Assembly: GCA_905250115.1 (NCBI GenBank)
Contig: CAJNOI010000008.1
Coordinates: 307,689-371,688 of the forward strand
DNA: 64,000 bases
DNA from: Adineta steineri
Lineage: Eukaryota; Rotifera; Eurotatoria; Adinetida; Adinetidae
Direction of reading: 5' to 3'
A program made the position numbers and the translations under genes. The notes under the pieces were generated by a model, which was given only the letters and a program-made list of their open reading frames with translations, did not search any database and was not told the DNA's origin. Of the stretch, positions 1-13,400 are shown piece after piece. The number at the start of each line of letters is the position of its first letter. Position 1 is the stretch's first letter.

Positions 1-577
1 AGTGTAAGGAAGTTAGCAACAGTTTGATTTGCCATTGTAGAATCCTAATCAAATGTATGCTGTGTAACGTTGAATATTGGTGAAATGATGTGTTGTTATT
101 TTTTCTTTCCACCTGAATTAATATGTATTCCTCATGCATTATATATTACACATGATGTTGCAATTATTTGTTAAAAGAAAAAAAACCCGAAAAAATGACG
201 TCAACTACATAGTGGCAGAATCCACATAGCAACTGTACGCAACGTTTTTGTTAAGATTACTTTATCGACATAAATTGGTACATAATAGACATCAATATTG
301 TGTTCTCGATTGTAATTAGCAAAGGTTAAAAATGAATTTCTTTGTTATTTATGTTTATTTAAAATCTATATTGTCATTTGGTCGTAAAATCAAATATACA
401 TATTTTACAAGATGGTACAAAATTTATTCTCATAAAATAGTTCGATATGTGAATCGAAGAAAAAAAATTGTTAGTTTCATGATTGACGAATGTTACTAAA
501 ATTTGATCTGCTTTTGAACAAGTTTGTCTGAAATATTAAGATAAGTTTGCTTCATCTACTGAATTTTTTTCAGAGAA

Positions 578-632
578 TGGGTGTGAGTGTGGTTATTCTT
601 CTTAATACATTACATTTACACTCGCAAGCACT
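578..632. repeat. Paired G-rich/C-rich short repeat, copy 1
   Basis: A G-rich segment (GGGTGTGAGTGTGG) is followed about 25 bp later by a C-rich segment (TTTACACTCGCAAGC) that is roughly its reverse complement, so the unit could fold as an imperfect hairpin. It belongs to a dispersed family in this window. Confidence 0.55.
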
Positions 633-908
633 TCATTTCAGAGGAACTGACTTGTGCCTATCGATTTCTCAGTAGGAGATAATCTCTGTCCATCAGTTCC
701 CGCCAAAAGAACTAGTACACAGTTTCTATGATCAGAACTGATATGGAACTGTCTCAAATATAGTAAATTCTTCAGATTTATTTAGATTCTGTGTTGATGA
801 CTATAAACTTATTTCTTGATCATTATTTGATGGTATAGTCACACAACAATTTATTTCTAAATAGAAATGTTTTCGACCACCAACAATACATTGTTTCTGT
901 TTGTATAG

Positions 909-958
909 AGGGTGTGAGTGTAAGTATTCACTTCTTTTCTCATCTACACCCACACGTT
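909..958. repeat. Paired G-rich/C-rich short repeat, copy 2
   Basis: GAGGGTGTGAGTGTAAG is followed by CTACACCCACACG after about 20 bp. The arms are near reverse complements. Same family as the copy 330 bp upstream. Confidence 0.6.
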
Positions 959-1159
959 CAATTACATGACAAATATATTTTATTCATTTTGTTATTTCAG
1001 AATTTGATATTAGATAAACATATCATTTCAAACAATAAAAACATTGCGATTTTTTTAGTTTTATATATTTTAAAAGATTAATTCAATTACAATTCATCTC
1101 TTTACTAATGAAATAAATCTCTACAATGTTATCATCTGATCTAGATATCATTTTCACTA

Positions 1160-1215
1160 GGAGTATGAGTATCGGTGAGTGTGTAAAATTAAGATAGTGA
1201 TTACACTCACACTAC
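1160..1215. repeat. Paired G-rich/C-rich short repeat, copy 3 (degenerate)
   Basis: GGAGTATGAGTATCGGTGAG is followed by TTACACTCACACTACTC. The arms are more diverged than in copies 1 and 2, and TCACTAGG/ATGAGT variants replace the pure GGGTGTG core. Assigned to the family by layout and spacing. Confidence 0.45.
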
Positions 1216-1415
1216 TCTTTTGAGATTATCCTAAATAATAATCATTTTACATTATTTTTATTATTTCATGAAACTTTCAATAGCGATTTAAACAATTTAA
1301 ATCATTAAAAATGTTACTGTTTTATTCCTAATTATATAGACTTCGATAGTAAATCGTTAACTTTTGAAAAGTTACGAAAAGTATCCATAAAAGTTGACGA
1401 CACAATGTAATGTTA

Positions 1416-2540
1416 TCATAATTGTGATTGTAATTTTTCCGAGAGAGGTTTGAAATACAGTAGATTACTCAAATCACGTGGGTCTAACCAGATGGGTGAA
1501 TTAGCAAATCGATCGGCCATATCTGTTACTCGTTCCGACCACGGAACTCGAGATATACTCTCCGTTGACACAGCCAGAGCTTTCTGTCGTACTAATGATG
1601 TAAATAGTGATGACTCCTCGATGTCACATATCAAAAATGGAATTTCATCGTTGGATGCTGCATTAATGAGTGCAGATATGAGGTGTTCTCTTTCTTGAAC
1701 TGCGACCGACGGTATTGAATTGGATGATTGGAAAAAGTTTAATGCTAAACGGAATCGACCACGATATTCATTTTTTGTACCTGATCGATCATCACAAAGG
1801 ATAGTAGTTAATGGCTCCCATATCATTGCTGTTGCATACTGTTGTGACGAGAAATCTCCAACAGCGAAAATACCTATATATTCATCCATATGCATGATAC
1901 GATGTAAATCCGATAGTGAGGGACGCTGAACCCAATCAATCATATCAACCATCCAAAGACGTTCTGTTTCTTCGAAGCTAAGTTTATGCAATTTAATTGC
2001 TTTAGAAGTAGGTGTTGTTGAAAGAATAAAATGACTAAACCGACTAACTGGATTTGACAATGAACCGAACAAACGTTGTTGCATATTTAACGATGGAACA
2101 TTAGTATCTGTTGTGTAGCCTATTGTATAGTCTGGAATATTTTCAACACCAGTTTTATTCCCTTGCTTTGTAAGATTTATCAAAAGGTTTTGTCGTCGTT
2201 GAGTTGGGTCAACGCGAACTAAACGAATAAATATGACAGTCATCAAAGAAGATCCAAAATATACAAATTTTATATGACCAGCCGTGAAAGCAACAACACG
2301 ACCATCTTTGGTATTTACCAATGTGCCGCAGTACGATTCTGGATATTGTTTCATGCAATGAAGATGATCGATAGATTCGCAATGGAATAGAATGGGTGAC
2401 TTATTGCTATCACCCATCATTACTGATTCATAATCAGTAGATTTGCATCGTTGAAATAAATCATTCATTCCGGTAATATCTTGTTCATAATTGTGCATAG
2501 AATACAAACGAAACATCAAATCTGACGATTGTTTTGCCAT
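1416..2540 (-). CDS. Intronless GNAT-like acetyltransferase, HOOKLESS1-like
   Basis: A single open frame of 374 residues with no intron, in a neighbourhood where nearly all other genes are split. The middle (residues about 75-180) looks like a GNAT fold of the HLS1-like type: an isoleucine/valine-rich strand followed by LVRVDPTQRRQ, where the family normally has a strand followed by R-R-x-G-x-G; later comes a segment ending RLFG...SRFSHF, where HLS1 proteins have KLFT...F. The length is close to the roughly 400 residues of plant HLS1. Both glycines of the acetyl-CoA pyrophosphate loop are missing (RRQNLLINL), so catalysis is doubtful. The family assignment is by eye; another GNAT branch is possible. 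HLS1-like genes are known mainly from plants. Confidence 0.55.
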   Translation of the reverse strand: MAKQSSDLMFRLYSMHNYEQDITGMNDLFQRCKSTDYESVMMGDSNKSPILFHCESIDHLHCMKQYPESYCGTLVNTKDGRVVAFTAGHIKFVYFGSSLMTVIFIRLVRVDPTQRRQNLLINLTKQGNKTGVENIPDYTIGYTTDTNVPSLNMQQRLFGSLSNPVSRFSHFILSTTPTSKAIKLHKLSFEETERLWMVDMIDWVQRPSLSDLHRIMHMDEYIGIFAVGDFSSQQYATAMIWEPLTTILCDDRSGTKNEYRGRFRLALNFFQSSNSIPSVAVQEREHLISALINAASNDEIPFLICDIEESSLFTSLVRQKALAVSTESISRVPWSERVTDMADRFANSPIWLDPRDLSNLLYFKPLSEKLQSQL

Positions 2541-5500
2541 AGTGAATTATTTTGAAATGTAAAATTATGATAATTTCTGATATAATAGACACTACTTAAG
2601 AGTTAGTATAATAATATTTGTTTCAGTTATGAAGAATTGCGTTTAAACTGTATTTTTGTTGTTCCTTATATACTATGAGGAACAACAGTCAACACAATCA
2701 CAGGAGAATACGAAATCTAAGGACAAACTTGAAAGAAAACGAAGATTAGATTACCGTGGCGTGAGAGAAGGATAAATTGATCATATGATTTCAAAGTACA
2801 CATACAAGAAGAAAAATATTTAGAACAAAAAGAAATTAAAAGTACGGCAAAGTGTTTCGCAATCATGTCATGCAAAAGTAAATAATGGGTCTACCAATGT
2901 TGCTCTCGAGATAAAAATTCATATTATATACCTCGACAAAGAATAAAAATCCAAAGATATGGCAGCAACTACAAAATATATATTTTATTATCAAAAACAT
3001 AAATTTAACATTTAACCTATTAACCAAGTATGAGAAATAAACTTTTGTTTGTTTTTAGTGTACAAACACTTGTATTTCTAGTAATAATCATATGTTCGAT
3101 GGAAGTATTAATTACGATTTATGATTGAGCGGATAGTGTAATTATTCGTCGATGTACGCCTTAGTGTCTTAATATATGACTGAGACATTTAAAGATGGTC
3201 AAAGAAATTGTTTTTGAATCTAGCTAATGAGCTCATGGAGTTAATCATCTGTCTGCTTAAGAATATTTCAATTAAAATTATTTAACCTGCTTATTTATTT
3301 AAGCTTTTATTATCTTACAGGTCATTGATATAGTATCCTTATATCTCTTGAAACTGCCGTGTCACTATAATGAATTTCTTTCTTTTATGTTTGCTGACAT
3401 ATGTAGATTCTTCGTTGGAGTGTTTCAGGTGCAAGCAGTTGAATAAGCATATTCTTATCAGTTTCTGACTAATATGAAACTTCGAGAAACAGTTATTAGA
3501 TAAAGCTATGTTATCAAAAAATAACTTTCGGAGTTTTATATATCTGATATAATTCTCTCGTTTTTAATGTATATGCACTTTGTTCGTATTCATTATATAA
3601 AAAGTACTAAATATGAAATCGGCATGATTAAATTATTTAATGATAATTCCAGTTCGACTCATTTGAACAAGATGATAGCATTTATCCGTCTGTCTACTGA
3701 TTTTCGTTAAAACTTCTGAAAGATCCATCGGTGAACTTATTATTCTTTTGTCAAATAAAATATTTCTTATGTATCATGTTTTTTTATAACACATTGTTAT
3801 GTTTAAAATAAATAAAATAATCCTTTGATGCGATTTTTTTATCGTTCGATGAATACATTTAATACAAAATGAAGTATATTGATTAGACAATAGAAGTCTA
3901 ACTCATACATCACTAAGAATCACATTAAATAAGAATTCATCATAGATTTTATTTAGTTAAACTAAAAAAGAAAGAAGATAAAACGTGGGTTTGAACACTC
4001 AATCCGCCAATACGCATAAATCAACGGATGTCTTGGTGGTAGATTAGGACACTCAAATAGTCTGACATCAATTTATGCAGTCTAAATCACATATTGACTG
4101 TGGTCCATTCACTAAACAGTCAGAAACTAGTTGATGTCAAACATCTCTGATAGTACTCAGAAGTAATCTAAAAAAAATTTGAATAACTCATTTTCTTTGA
4201 ACGAAGTTGTCTTGTTATATCTTTTAAACTGATCATTAAACGAAAGTAAAAGATGTAAAATGTAAGTAGAAAGATTTTTGGATATCTGTGTATCATTTTT
4301 TTGAAATTATTGATGAATAATTAGATGCAATGTCTTCCACTGAAACCTTCATCAAGTGATAATTAACCATCATTTATTATATTACGATTAGAGAAATGAA
4401 TATCATGCATTTATTACGTAGGATAAATTTCATTCAGCAATCAGAATTGATCAAATACGACATACTTTTTCTTTACGTCATTATTGAGATATACCTGATC
4501 TCTTACATATTATTGTTGTTTCATCATAAACATACATATTATATTGATTAAAAAAAAGAACAACTCTATTCAAAGACAAGGAATGAATAGAAAAAAAGGA
4601 AGATGAAGCATTCATACATTTCAAAGTAATAAAAGGATATGAATTTTATCATAACAAGAATCAGTAATCATTTATTTATTGGTCAAACTACTTAGAAATA
4701 TTATTTCTACTATATAATCTCAATTAAGTTCATAGGAATAGTAAAATAAAGCAATAAATCTTCAATACATATGATTGATTAAATAAACAGGTGCAAATGA
4801 AGAGTAATAATGTGGATTCAAAATATAGAATCGATTTGAAATTTGATACGAAATATTGTATATTTGAATATGATTGCGCACTTGAACAAAAGCAAACGAT
4901 GATTCTGAAGAAGGGAGAAGCATTGATGTATTCATTCGATTCTTTATTAAGTTGTTTAATATAGAGATATTTTAAGTGTTTATAAATGGATGTAACTACT
5001 TCCACAAGTAAATATAATAATAAACAAATTAAGTCTTTCTAGTTGTATTCAACAGAAATACTACTTACTCAATTATAGATTTCAATCATAGAAAAAGATT
5101 ACATCTGCTATTGACAATTATGAACGATTTATTTTATTTTGTATAATGAATTCTAAAATCTCTCGTTTATCGATGCCCTGAAATACGTTCAAGATAATTC
5201 TAGAATTATTTATATGTATGATCGATGATTCTGATGACAACATCAACTCGTTCTGATAGAAACAGATGGAGGAATAGATAAGAATGGGTTTGATATATAT
5301 TTTTGATTTGGACACTTGATGACATTATCGATAAGGCCTTATTCAATTATTCATTTTTCTTTTACATTACTCTTTACATTCGAATCTGACAAAAGTACCG
5401 TATATTATACATGTAATTCTTGACAAAATAACCTATTTTATTGCACTCTTACTGAAACAACAACAACAACAACAATACTTCTATGGTCATCAATTATATT

Positions 5501-5743
5501 GTTCGATTTGAACTTTGAAAAGAGAATAAAAAGAAAAATTATACGATGAACTTCATCGTCTAATCATTGTAAAATGGTCACATCGCCCTCCGTACGGTCA
5601 ACTATATATGAGCGATACTCACCTTTCTTTTTTTTCCTCTCTCCCTCTCTCTCTCTGTGTCCTTCCCTTCTTCTTCTATAACGGAACTCAGACTTAGTAC
5701 ATATTCATTCTTAGAATACATTCGATTTTTTTAGAATAAAAAC
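2541..5743. other. Gene-free AT-rich intergenic region
   Basis: Three kilobases with no convincing exon on either strand. Short open frames around 4730-5005 and 5118-5315 have unbiased, AT-driven composition and no recognisable motif. Near the right end are a (CAA)n run at about 5458-5475 and a pyrimidine-rich tract at about 5625-5680. The latter lies 60-120 bp upstream of the fasciclin start codon and may belong to its promoter or 5' leader. Confidence 0.6.
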
Positions 5744-8700
5744 ATGTATTTCATACATTTCTACATCTTATTAATAATTAGTATTACTTGCTATGCTGGT
5801 CCGCTTGAAGATCTAGCAGCTATGCCTGATTTATCATTAGTAAGTTATTCAAAAAAAAATAATTTAATTCATTTGTTCAAAAAAAATCTGTAAATCTAGT
5901 TTTATAACCAATTACTTCGCCAACAAGATATTCAAATGGTATTACAAGGTCTTTATCCTCAACAGCAACCAGGTGGTATGAATGATTTTACAATATTTGC
6001 ACCAAATAATGATGCAATGATAAATCTAAACCGAAAAAATGAAGATCTAAATTTACTTTGGAAATATCATATTGTATCTGGACGCTATGATGAACAAATG
6101 TTATTTAATATGGCACAAGAAAAATACAATCAAGCTAATCCAAGACAAATGATTGGTATTCGACCACAAAATAACCTACCAACTATAGCATTACCTTTTC
6201 AAGTATAAAAGAAAATTAAAAAAACAAACTTGATAATTAAATTTTTTGATTTCAAGGTTTTTTATGGTTATGGTTTCTATGGTGGAACAGGTCCGCACGT
6301 CAATGAAACTTTTGACAATGCTGGATATGGTTCAGGTGGAATATCTTGGTTAACACATACATCATTGAATCAAACGAATGTATTCGAAAATAATATTCCA
6401 ATGAATCCATTTATTCGTATGAAAGATAAAGAAAAATTTTGACAAAAAAAATTAACTTATTATTTTATATTTAGTGGATAATTATGATCGGAGTGTCAAA
6501 TATGGTGCTGGTCAAGGCAATACATTACCGCGAAATCCAAATTTAACAAATTATTATGGTAATAATTTCAATCCAAATCTTAATAGACAAAAGCGACAAA
6601 CTCCAAATATGAATTTTATTCCGAATCTTCAACAGCAACAACAAAATTATGGGCAATTAGGACCAAATGGTGGTATTGGAGTATTAGTAAGTATAATAGA
6701 TTAGTATTTATCAATTAAATAAATTTCAATATGCTATACGAAAGACATAAACAACTGATCTATTTTCTCTTCGTTCTAGTAGTAGTTTTATCATTTCAAA
6801 GATGAATTTGAATATAAAAACTAATGTTGTTAAATTTTCAATTAATTTTTCTTTTAGCGTCCGACGATCAATAATGCATTTGTATTACAATCACGTCCAA
6901 TGAGTCGTGGTGTGATCAATGTAATTGATAATATTTTATGGCCACCGGAAAGACGTGATCAAGCACAATATAAAACAGCTTATGATGCACTTGAAGATGC
7001 ACAATTTTCGTAAGAATTCTTAAGTTTTTAAATTTTCATGTAAAAATTATTTTGAATCTTAAGTCGTCTTCGTCAATTAGCTGAACGTAGTGATTATTTT
7101 CGTTCAGAATTGCGTTCAATTCATCATCAAACATGGTTCTTACCAAATGATCAAGCATTTGCTAGTATGGGTTCAAGTTTAAGTTATTTACTTGATCAAT
7201 CTTCTATGAATAATACTAACGATATAAATGAAGTAAAAGCTGATCTTTATTTTTTTTTTGTTCATCAATAATTTATTATTAATTAAATAATTTAGTTTGT
7301 TAAAGCACATGTTATACCATTAGTATTATATCCAAGTGCAATGGATTCAACAAAACAAGTAATAACATTAATCGCAAATCAATGGATTACATTTCGTAAA
7401 GTAACACAACCGGATCAAACATTTCAAGGTAAAATTTATCTTTATTTGTAAGAAAAAATTTTCTTAGAAATTATTGTCGTCTTTTAGTTGATGTTGTGTG
7501 TGGTCGATTTGTAGCACGTATTTTAAATTCTCGTTCGGAAGATATTCGATTATATGGTAATGGAATTGTCTATCCAATTTCGACAATTCTTACATCTCAA
7601 GTTCGATCAGCCACCGATGAACTTACACGAAATTATCAGTAAGAAAATAAATAATTTCATTAAATATTTATCTTTTTGTTTGATTATTACTTTAGATATT
7701 TCATGAATCTTGTTCAACAAACAGGAGATTTAGAATTAATTAATTTATTACAAGGGACAATGAATCAAAATTTTAATTCACAAAATGCACCTAATATTAC
7801 GGTACTTATACCACAACAGATGTCAATACAACAAATAGGAAGCGCTCAAGAACTAAGTTTGGTATGTATCATAGAATTTTTTACTCTATTCAATAACAGT
7901 CGTAATACAGCTTTGCAGAATATGATATGCATTTTTCAATATTTTAGAATTTACGAAGACATATCTTACGCCTTCCAGTATACATGGATCAAATAACAAG
8001 CACTTCAGCAGGATCAAATTCATTTCCTCAACAAAATATTTATCAAACTGGACAACAACAGCAACCCCTCCTACAACCTGGTTTCAACCAACAACAACAA
8101 CAGCAACCCCTCCTACAACCTGGTTTCAGTCAACAACAACAACAACAACAACAACCCCTCCTACAACCTGGTTTCAGTCAACAACAACAACAACAACAGC
8201 AACCATTTCTACAACCTGGTTTGAATCAGCAACAATTTCAAATACCACAATTTCAACGAGCTGCTTCGGGATCAGACAAAAAACAATCACGACGTCGTAG
8301 ACAATTGAATACACCGTCGTATACACCATCGTATACAAATTTTCAAATACAACAATTTCCTCAGCAACAACTACCTAATCAACAAATGTTACCGAATCAA
8401 CAACAACAACAACAACGGCAACAATTTCCTCAGCAACAATTGCCTAATTCACAACAGCAACTACATAATCAACAAATATTACCGAATCAACAACAACAAC
8501 AGTTTTCTCAGCAACAATTGCCTAATACACAACTGCCCAATCAACAAATATTACCGGCTCAACAACAACAGCAACTACCCAATCAACAAAAACAATATCT
8601 TCAACAACAAGTACCTAATCTACAACACCAGCTGCCCAATCAACAGATATTACCGATTCAACAACAACAACAACAACAATTTGCTCAACAACAACTACCT

Positions 8701-10399
8701 AATCCGCAGCAGCAACTGCCAAATCAACAAATATTACCTATTCAACAACAACAACAACAACAGATTGATCCAAATTATTATCAAATGCCATCATCTTCTT
8801 TAGCAGTTTTTCAAAATGGTCAAGTTTATCCAACCATGGATCCACAATATACTGTTCAAGCACAAGTATCACCTGGCACGAGAGGAAATGGTAAGAAATG
8901 AAAGATCTATTTATTATTAATTAAATTATTTAATTTTAAGTTGTAACACTTGTCGGTCGATCAGCGAATTCTTTGCCATTTACAGCAACAATTCTTAATA
9001 GTGAATCAAATATTCCGATTAAAAATGGTGTTATGCATGTTATTCGAGGTTTAATAACACATAAATTTTCATTTTACTATATCAAGTTTTCTTAATTTCA
9101 GGTCTTGTATCTGGAACAGTCATACCAATTGATGGAGTTCTTCTAGCTGTACAAGGAGCAAAGTAATAATTACTATTCATTATTTTCTATCGATTTTATT
9201 TAATCTCTAAATATATATAGCGCATTTACTCAATTACTTCAACAAACACGTGTTATTGAACAATTAAAACAAACTGGTCGTTCTTATACATTATTTATTC
9301 CAACAAATGCAGCATTACAATCAATGGGTGTAACAACAGATATTAATCGTTTAAGACAAGTAAAGATTTCTGTTGTTATAAATTTTCATATAAAACATCT
9401 TTTTATTAGTTTGTTCTTCGTCATATATGTGCTGATGTTATTCTTGATCCACATAATAATATAGTACGTCGTTCAGCTGGTTTTTATAGTCGTAATCAAA
9501 ATTCTTTACAAAAACGTCCTCGTCAAAAACGACAGGGTTGGATGAATAATCAACCAAATCAAACAAACCGACAAGGTTTTCAATCACCAGATCTTGGTCC
9601 AGGTTATTTTCAACCACAACAACAAGCTTATGGAGGATATCCAGCTGCTTCAACACCATATGGTTCGAATAATCAGTTGTATAATCCAAGTAATGTTATG
9701 AATGGTTATGCATCACCCAATTCACAATATTTTCCCAATAATAATGGAACTAATTTCGGTAATCAGAATAACAATTTTAATAATATCGGAATTCCACCAA
9801 ATCAACCAATGCCGAATACTTTTTGGAATAGAACAATGAATACACCATATAATCGACAAGGTATGGCTGGACCAAATGTTGGAGCACACAATTATTATAC
9901 AGCTTCAGGTGGTTATCTTGGCGGATCAAATTCTAATAGTGGACAACAATCTTGTAAAGCAATGACTGGTGAACGTATTACTGTTCAATCATTGGGTGGT
10001 ACACAATCAGAAGGTACGACAAATAATAACTAATAGTCATGGAAATTTATGAGAAAAGATAAATCTAATAATTTCTCTTTTCTTTTCTAGGTAATACTCC
10101 AAGTATGTCATATCAAAGTATGTATTAATATATTATTTTCTACTCTCATAAACTAATTTTTCCTAATTTCAAAAGATTTTATGGTAACATGTTGTGGAGA
10201 TCAATCAGTCAATTCAATGGTTCAATCATTTAATATCTATCCACCAAATTTTGCTGTTTATTTAATTGGTCGACCCTTACTTTCACAAGGTCAAACAATT
10301 AATACAATGTATAATTATTCATCAAAACTCGTTCCTTCTTCTATCATTTTCTTTTTCTTTATTATTTCAATAATTTTTCAACAAATACATGATTTTTAA
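5744..10399 (+). CDS. Secreted four-domain fasciclin (FAS1) protein with Q/N-rich inserts and furin-type sites
   Basis: Sixteen exons: 5744-5839, 5900-6202, 6257-6416, 6475-6686, 6858-7009, 7064-7232, 7296-7428, 7488-7638, 7696-7861, 7948-8890, 8941-9048, 9102-9162, 9221-9359, 9410-10013, 10091-10117, 10176-10399; 1215 residues. The N-terminus is a signal peptide (MYFIHFYILLIISITCYAG). Four FAS1-like domains follow, each with the T-x-F-x-P-x-N-x-A strand (FTIFAPNNDA, TWFLPNDQAF, ITVLIPQQ, YTLFIPTNAA), and domains 1-3 carry the closing G-V-I/M-x-V-I strand. Long glutamine/asparagine/proline-rich inserts sit in domains 1, 3 and 4; the largest, in exon 10, is built from QQQ, PNQQ and LLQPGF repeats. 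Basic RXKR or RRRR sites precede the inserts at residues 224-227, 629-632 and 969-972. The C-terminus ends in a hydrophobic tail that could be a GPI signal or membrane anchor. FAS1 proteins act in cell adhesion and matrix; the role of the inserts is unknown. Confidence 0.85.
7984..8890 (+). repeat. Glutamine-rich coding minisatellite in the FAS1 gene
   Basis: Most of exon 10 is CAA/CAG-rich. From about 8050 to 8225 the unit encodes (Q)n-PLLQPGF(S/N) three to four times. From about 8340 to 8765 units encode QQLPNQQ-ILP-(Q)n. The repeats keep the reading frame. Copy number and Q-tract length are likely to vary between alleles (inference from the repeat structure). Confidence 0.8.
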
Positions 10400-10489
10400 T
10401 TAATTTCGTGTACACAAAACTTTCTTTTGATTTTTTTTTACATAAAAAAATAACAACTACGGATTAATATACATAAACAATATACAATG

Positions 10490-13400
10490 TTAATTAACAA
10501 CAGATAAATTTGAATGACTTACATATGAATAGGATAAAGTTGAAACATCTCGTTGATCCATAAATGGACGTTCTTGTATAATTAAATCATCACGTTTCGA
10601 ATTATTTTTTAGAAATAATTTATTTTCATTACAATTAATTAACATACAATAGAATGCTGATGCTAAATCTGTTTCTAATGATAAATGACCATGATCAGCT
10701 AAATTTTCACAGAGAATTGAAAATTCAACTAGTGGTTGTTGTTCTTGTTGTTGTTGAGATTCGGATTGTGAAGATAAGATTGATGATTGCTGACTGATTG
10801 TACTTGAATTAAGAGATAATGTACGTTGTTGTTCAGTTTTTTGTCGTGCAAATTCTTCAATTATTTGACGTTTAAGATTTTTTGCATTGACAGTTGATGA
10901 ACCTTTAGCAAATTCGATTTTTTCATAATGAATTGGACGAGCAAAATCATAGTCAATTGCAGATAATGGTTCATCTTAAAATAAAATATATATATAAGTA
11001 AAAGTAATGAAAAACAAGTAAAGCATAATTTTAGAATATGTCAAGAAATCCGGAAAAAGAAAATCTGGAAAAGAAATAAAACATATCTATAAAGATGAGT
11101 GTGGGTGTAGGTATGAATGTGAGATAGGAAGATCCACCCACACCCTCGCTTGCTTCCAAGCCGTAGAACTCATCTTTCGACAACAATCTCTCAAGCTTAA
11201 AGCGGAAGCACAACAGAAGAAAGCGCTGAAGACATTGGTCAGGCAGAAACACATCGATAATTTAGGTACTCGCTTCTGAAACGGTGACATCAATCGCGTC
11301 GAACTCTCTCCTTTGGCAGCTTCGAAGAAATAAACTTCCTATCAAATTGTTTCTCACATCTTCGTTATTTCTACTTGTTATGTCTTCTATGACTATTACA
11401 CTGCGAATAAATTCTTCCCTGATTTCTTACTGCTCAGATTTTTCTTTTTCCGGATTTCTTGACAACACCTAATTTTATATAAATATCTTACTTTCACCAT
11501 CAAGATGATTACCATCACCATGAAAATCATGCTCATTAAAATCTTCTTGATCATGATATTGTCCAATTTGTTGTTGTTGTCTTTCTCGTCGACGATTTAT
11601 CAAATCCAAATGTTCAAAATTAAGATCCGGGAAATTATGTGAATTTGTTAAATCAGTTAATGGACGTATTTTTCTAGCTAATTGCATTTGATTAAGACTT
11701 TTTTCACGTATACGTAATAAAAGTGAACTTTGACTTGTGCTAACTACTTTTTTATCTCGACCATAATTATTATTATTACCAAACATAATTTGATCAATTG
11801 AAACATGATTGGATATATCAATACGAATATTTCGTTTTGTTCCACCTCCTTCTTTTGCTATACTAGTAATTTTATGTGGTGTTACAGGTGCTTGTTGTTG
11901 TTGTTGAACAATTGATGTATTTACTGTCGGCGCGTTTGTATTAAGTAAATTAGTAAATTTCCATATATTAGGTCCAGCAAATAGTTTAAGTTTTGTTGCA
12001 TCAAAATATGAATAGTCTGATTGAACATCTTTTGAATGTAATAAATTTGGCATTTGATCAGCAAATGATATTGCACTCATGAAAGATGATGATAAGAGAC
12101 CATTTGTCGATGGAAGATTAGACTAGAAATATAAGAGATATACGACAACTTAAATCTTTTCTATGATTACTTACATTTATCGATTGTTGTGATTGAAAAT
12201 TCGAATGTATACTTGATGGATCTGGATTACTTAATTCATTCAATGCATTTTTGAAAACTTCATTTGCTTGTGATTGATCATCATTAAGATCATCAATAGC
12301 AGCATGCATTAATTCTTCATGATTATATCCATCCTCGTTATCAATATCATCATTATTTACATACGATTTATTCATACTTTCATCCATTTGTCCAAGACAA
12401 CTTTCATGAATTGTATTTATAAATGAACCACTTGGAAGTTCATTAAATACAAAATCACGTAATGTTTGATTTCCTACGAAAAAAAATTTAATTTGAAAGA
12501 AAAACGAACAACAATGAAATTCTTACCAAGAATATGATCATGTCCTTCATTTATTTTAATAACATTACGTAATGATGTTAAATCAATCATTTTAGTTATA
12601 GTTTGATCAAGAATACTATCAATATTACTTTGTTGTTCATCTATTCGACTGTTTGCATTAGTAAAACCATCAATAAGAGGATAATCACTTGATGAATACA
12701 TTGTACTTGAAACCATTTCAGCATAGATAGAATCTGCACCAACACCACCACGCCATTGACACATATTTGGTGGTTGAAATGGATGAAATTGAAATTCATG
12801 TTCAAGTGTTATTTTGGATAAATCCGTTAAAATAAATGTAGCTGTTTTAGCTTTAACACGACGTACGGGTTTTTTTATTTCAGCTTGTTCCGAATCAATA
12901 TTTTCATTATTACCATCTGTTTGATCATCTTCTTTATTTTTTCCATCAATTGTTCCTTCTTCTTCAGTATTTAGAATATTTCCGCTTAATTTTTGAGTTT
13001 CAATTTGTAGAGCATCAACACGATAACCATAGATTTTTGCACTTAAAAGCAAAAAAATGAAGTTTAGTTTATTTTGTAGATAAAAACTTACCTCGTATCA
13101 ATAACTGAACCAGCTTTAACAAAATTTGGTCCTAGATGATGATTTTCTTTATCATCAAGTGCAATAGCATTTAAAATCTGGGGTAAACGTTCTACAAGTG
13201 GAATACTAAATGCATTTTTTATATTAATTTTTCCTTGGGATGCTAATTCAACCGTTTTTTGATATAAATCAACTAATTGTCTTGGCGTTTGAACGGGTTG
13301 ATCATCAATACCATTAAATGAATTATTTACAACGCGTGATGGTCGTCGTCCTGAAAGACTATCATTAAGAGAATTTTCTTTATCATCAATATCATCTTCA

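Larger units (their letters stand above)
1..1415. other. AT-rich flank without a gene
   Basis: I see no coding exon here. The stretch lies past the 3' end of the GNAT-like gene and holds three short paired G-rich/C-rich repeats, listed separately. The rest is low-complexity AT-rich DNA with no long open frame. Confidence 0.6.

Noticed and set aside
3978..4010. tRNA-like B box (GGGTTTGAACACTCAATCC)
   Set aside because: No A box at the right distance and no cloverleaf could be drawn. No tRNA, rRNA or CRISPR array was recognised anywhere in the window.
11031..11293. Two overlapping minus-strand frames of about 70 codons
   Set aside because: They lie inside the MITE-like insertion and overlap each other in different frames; no transposase motif.
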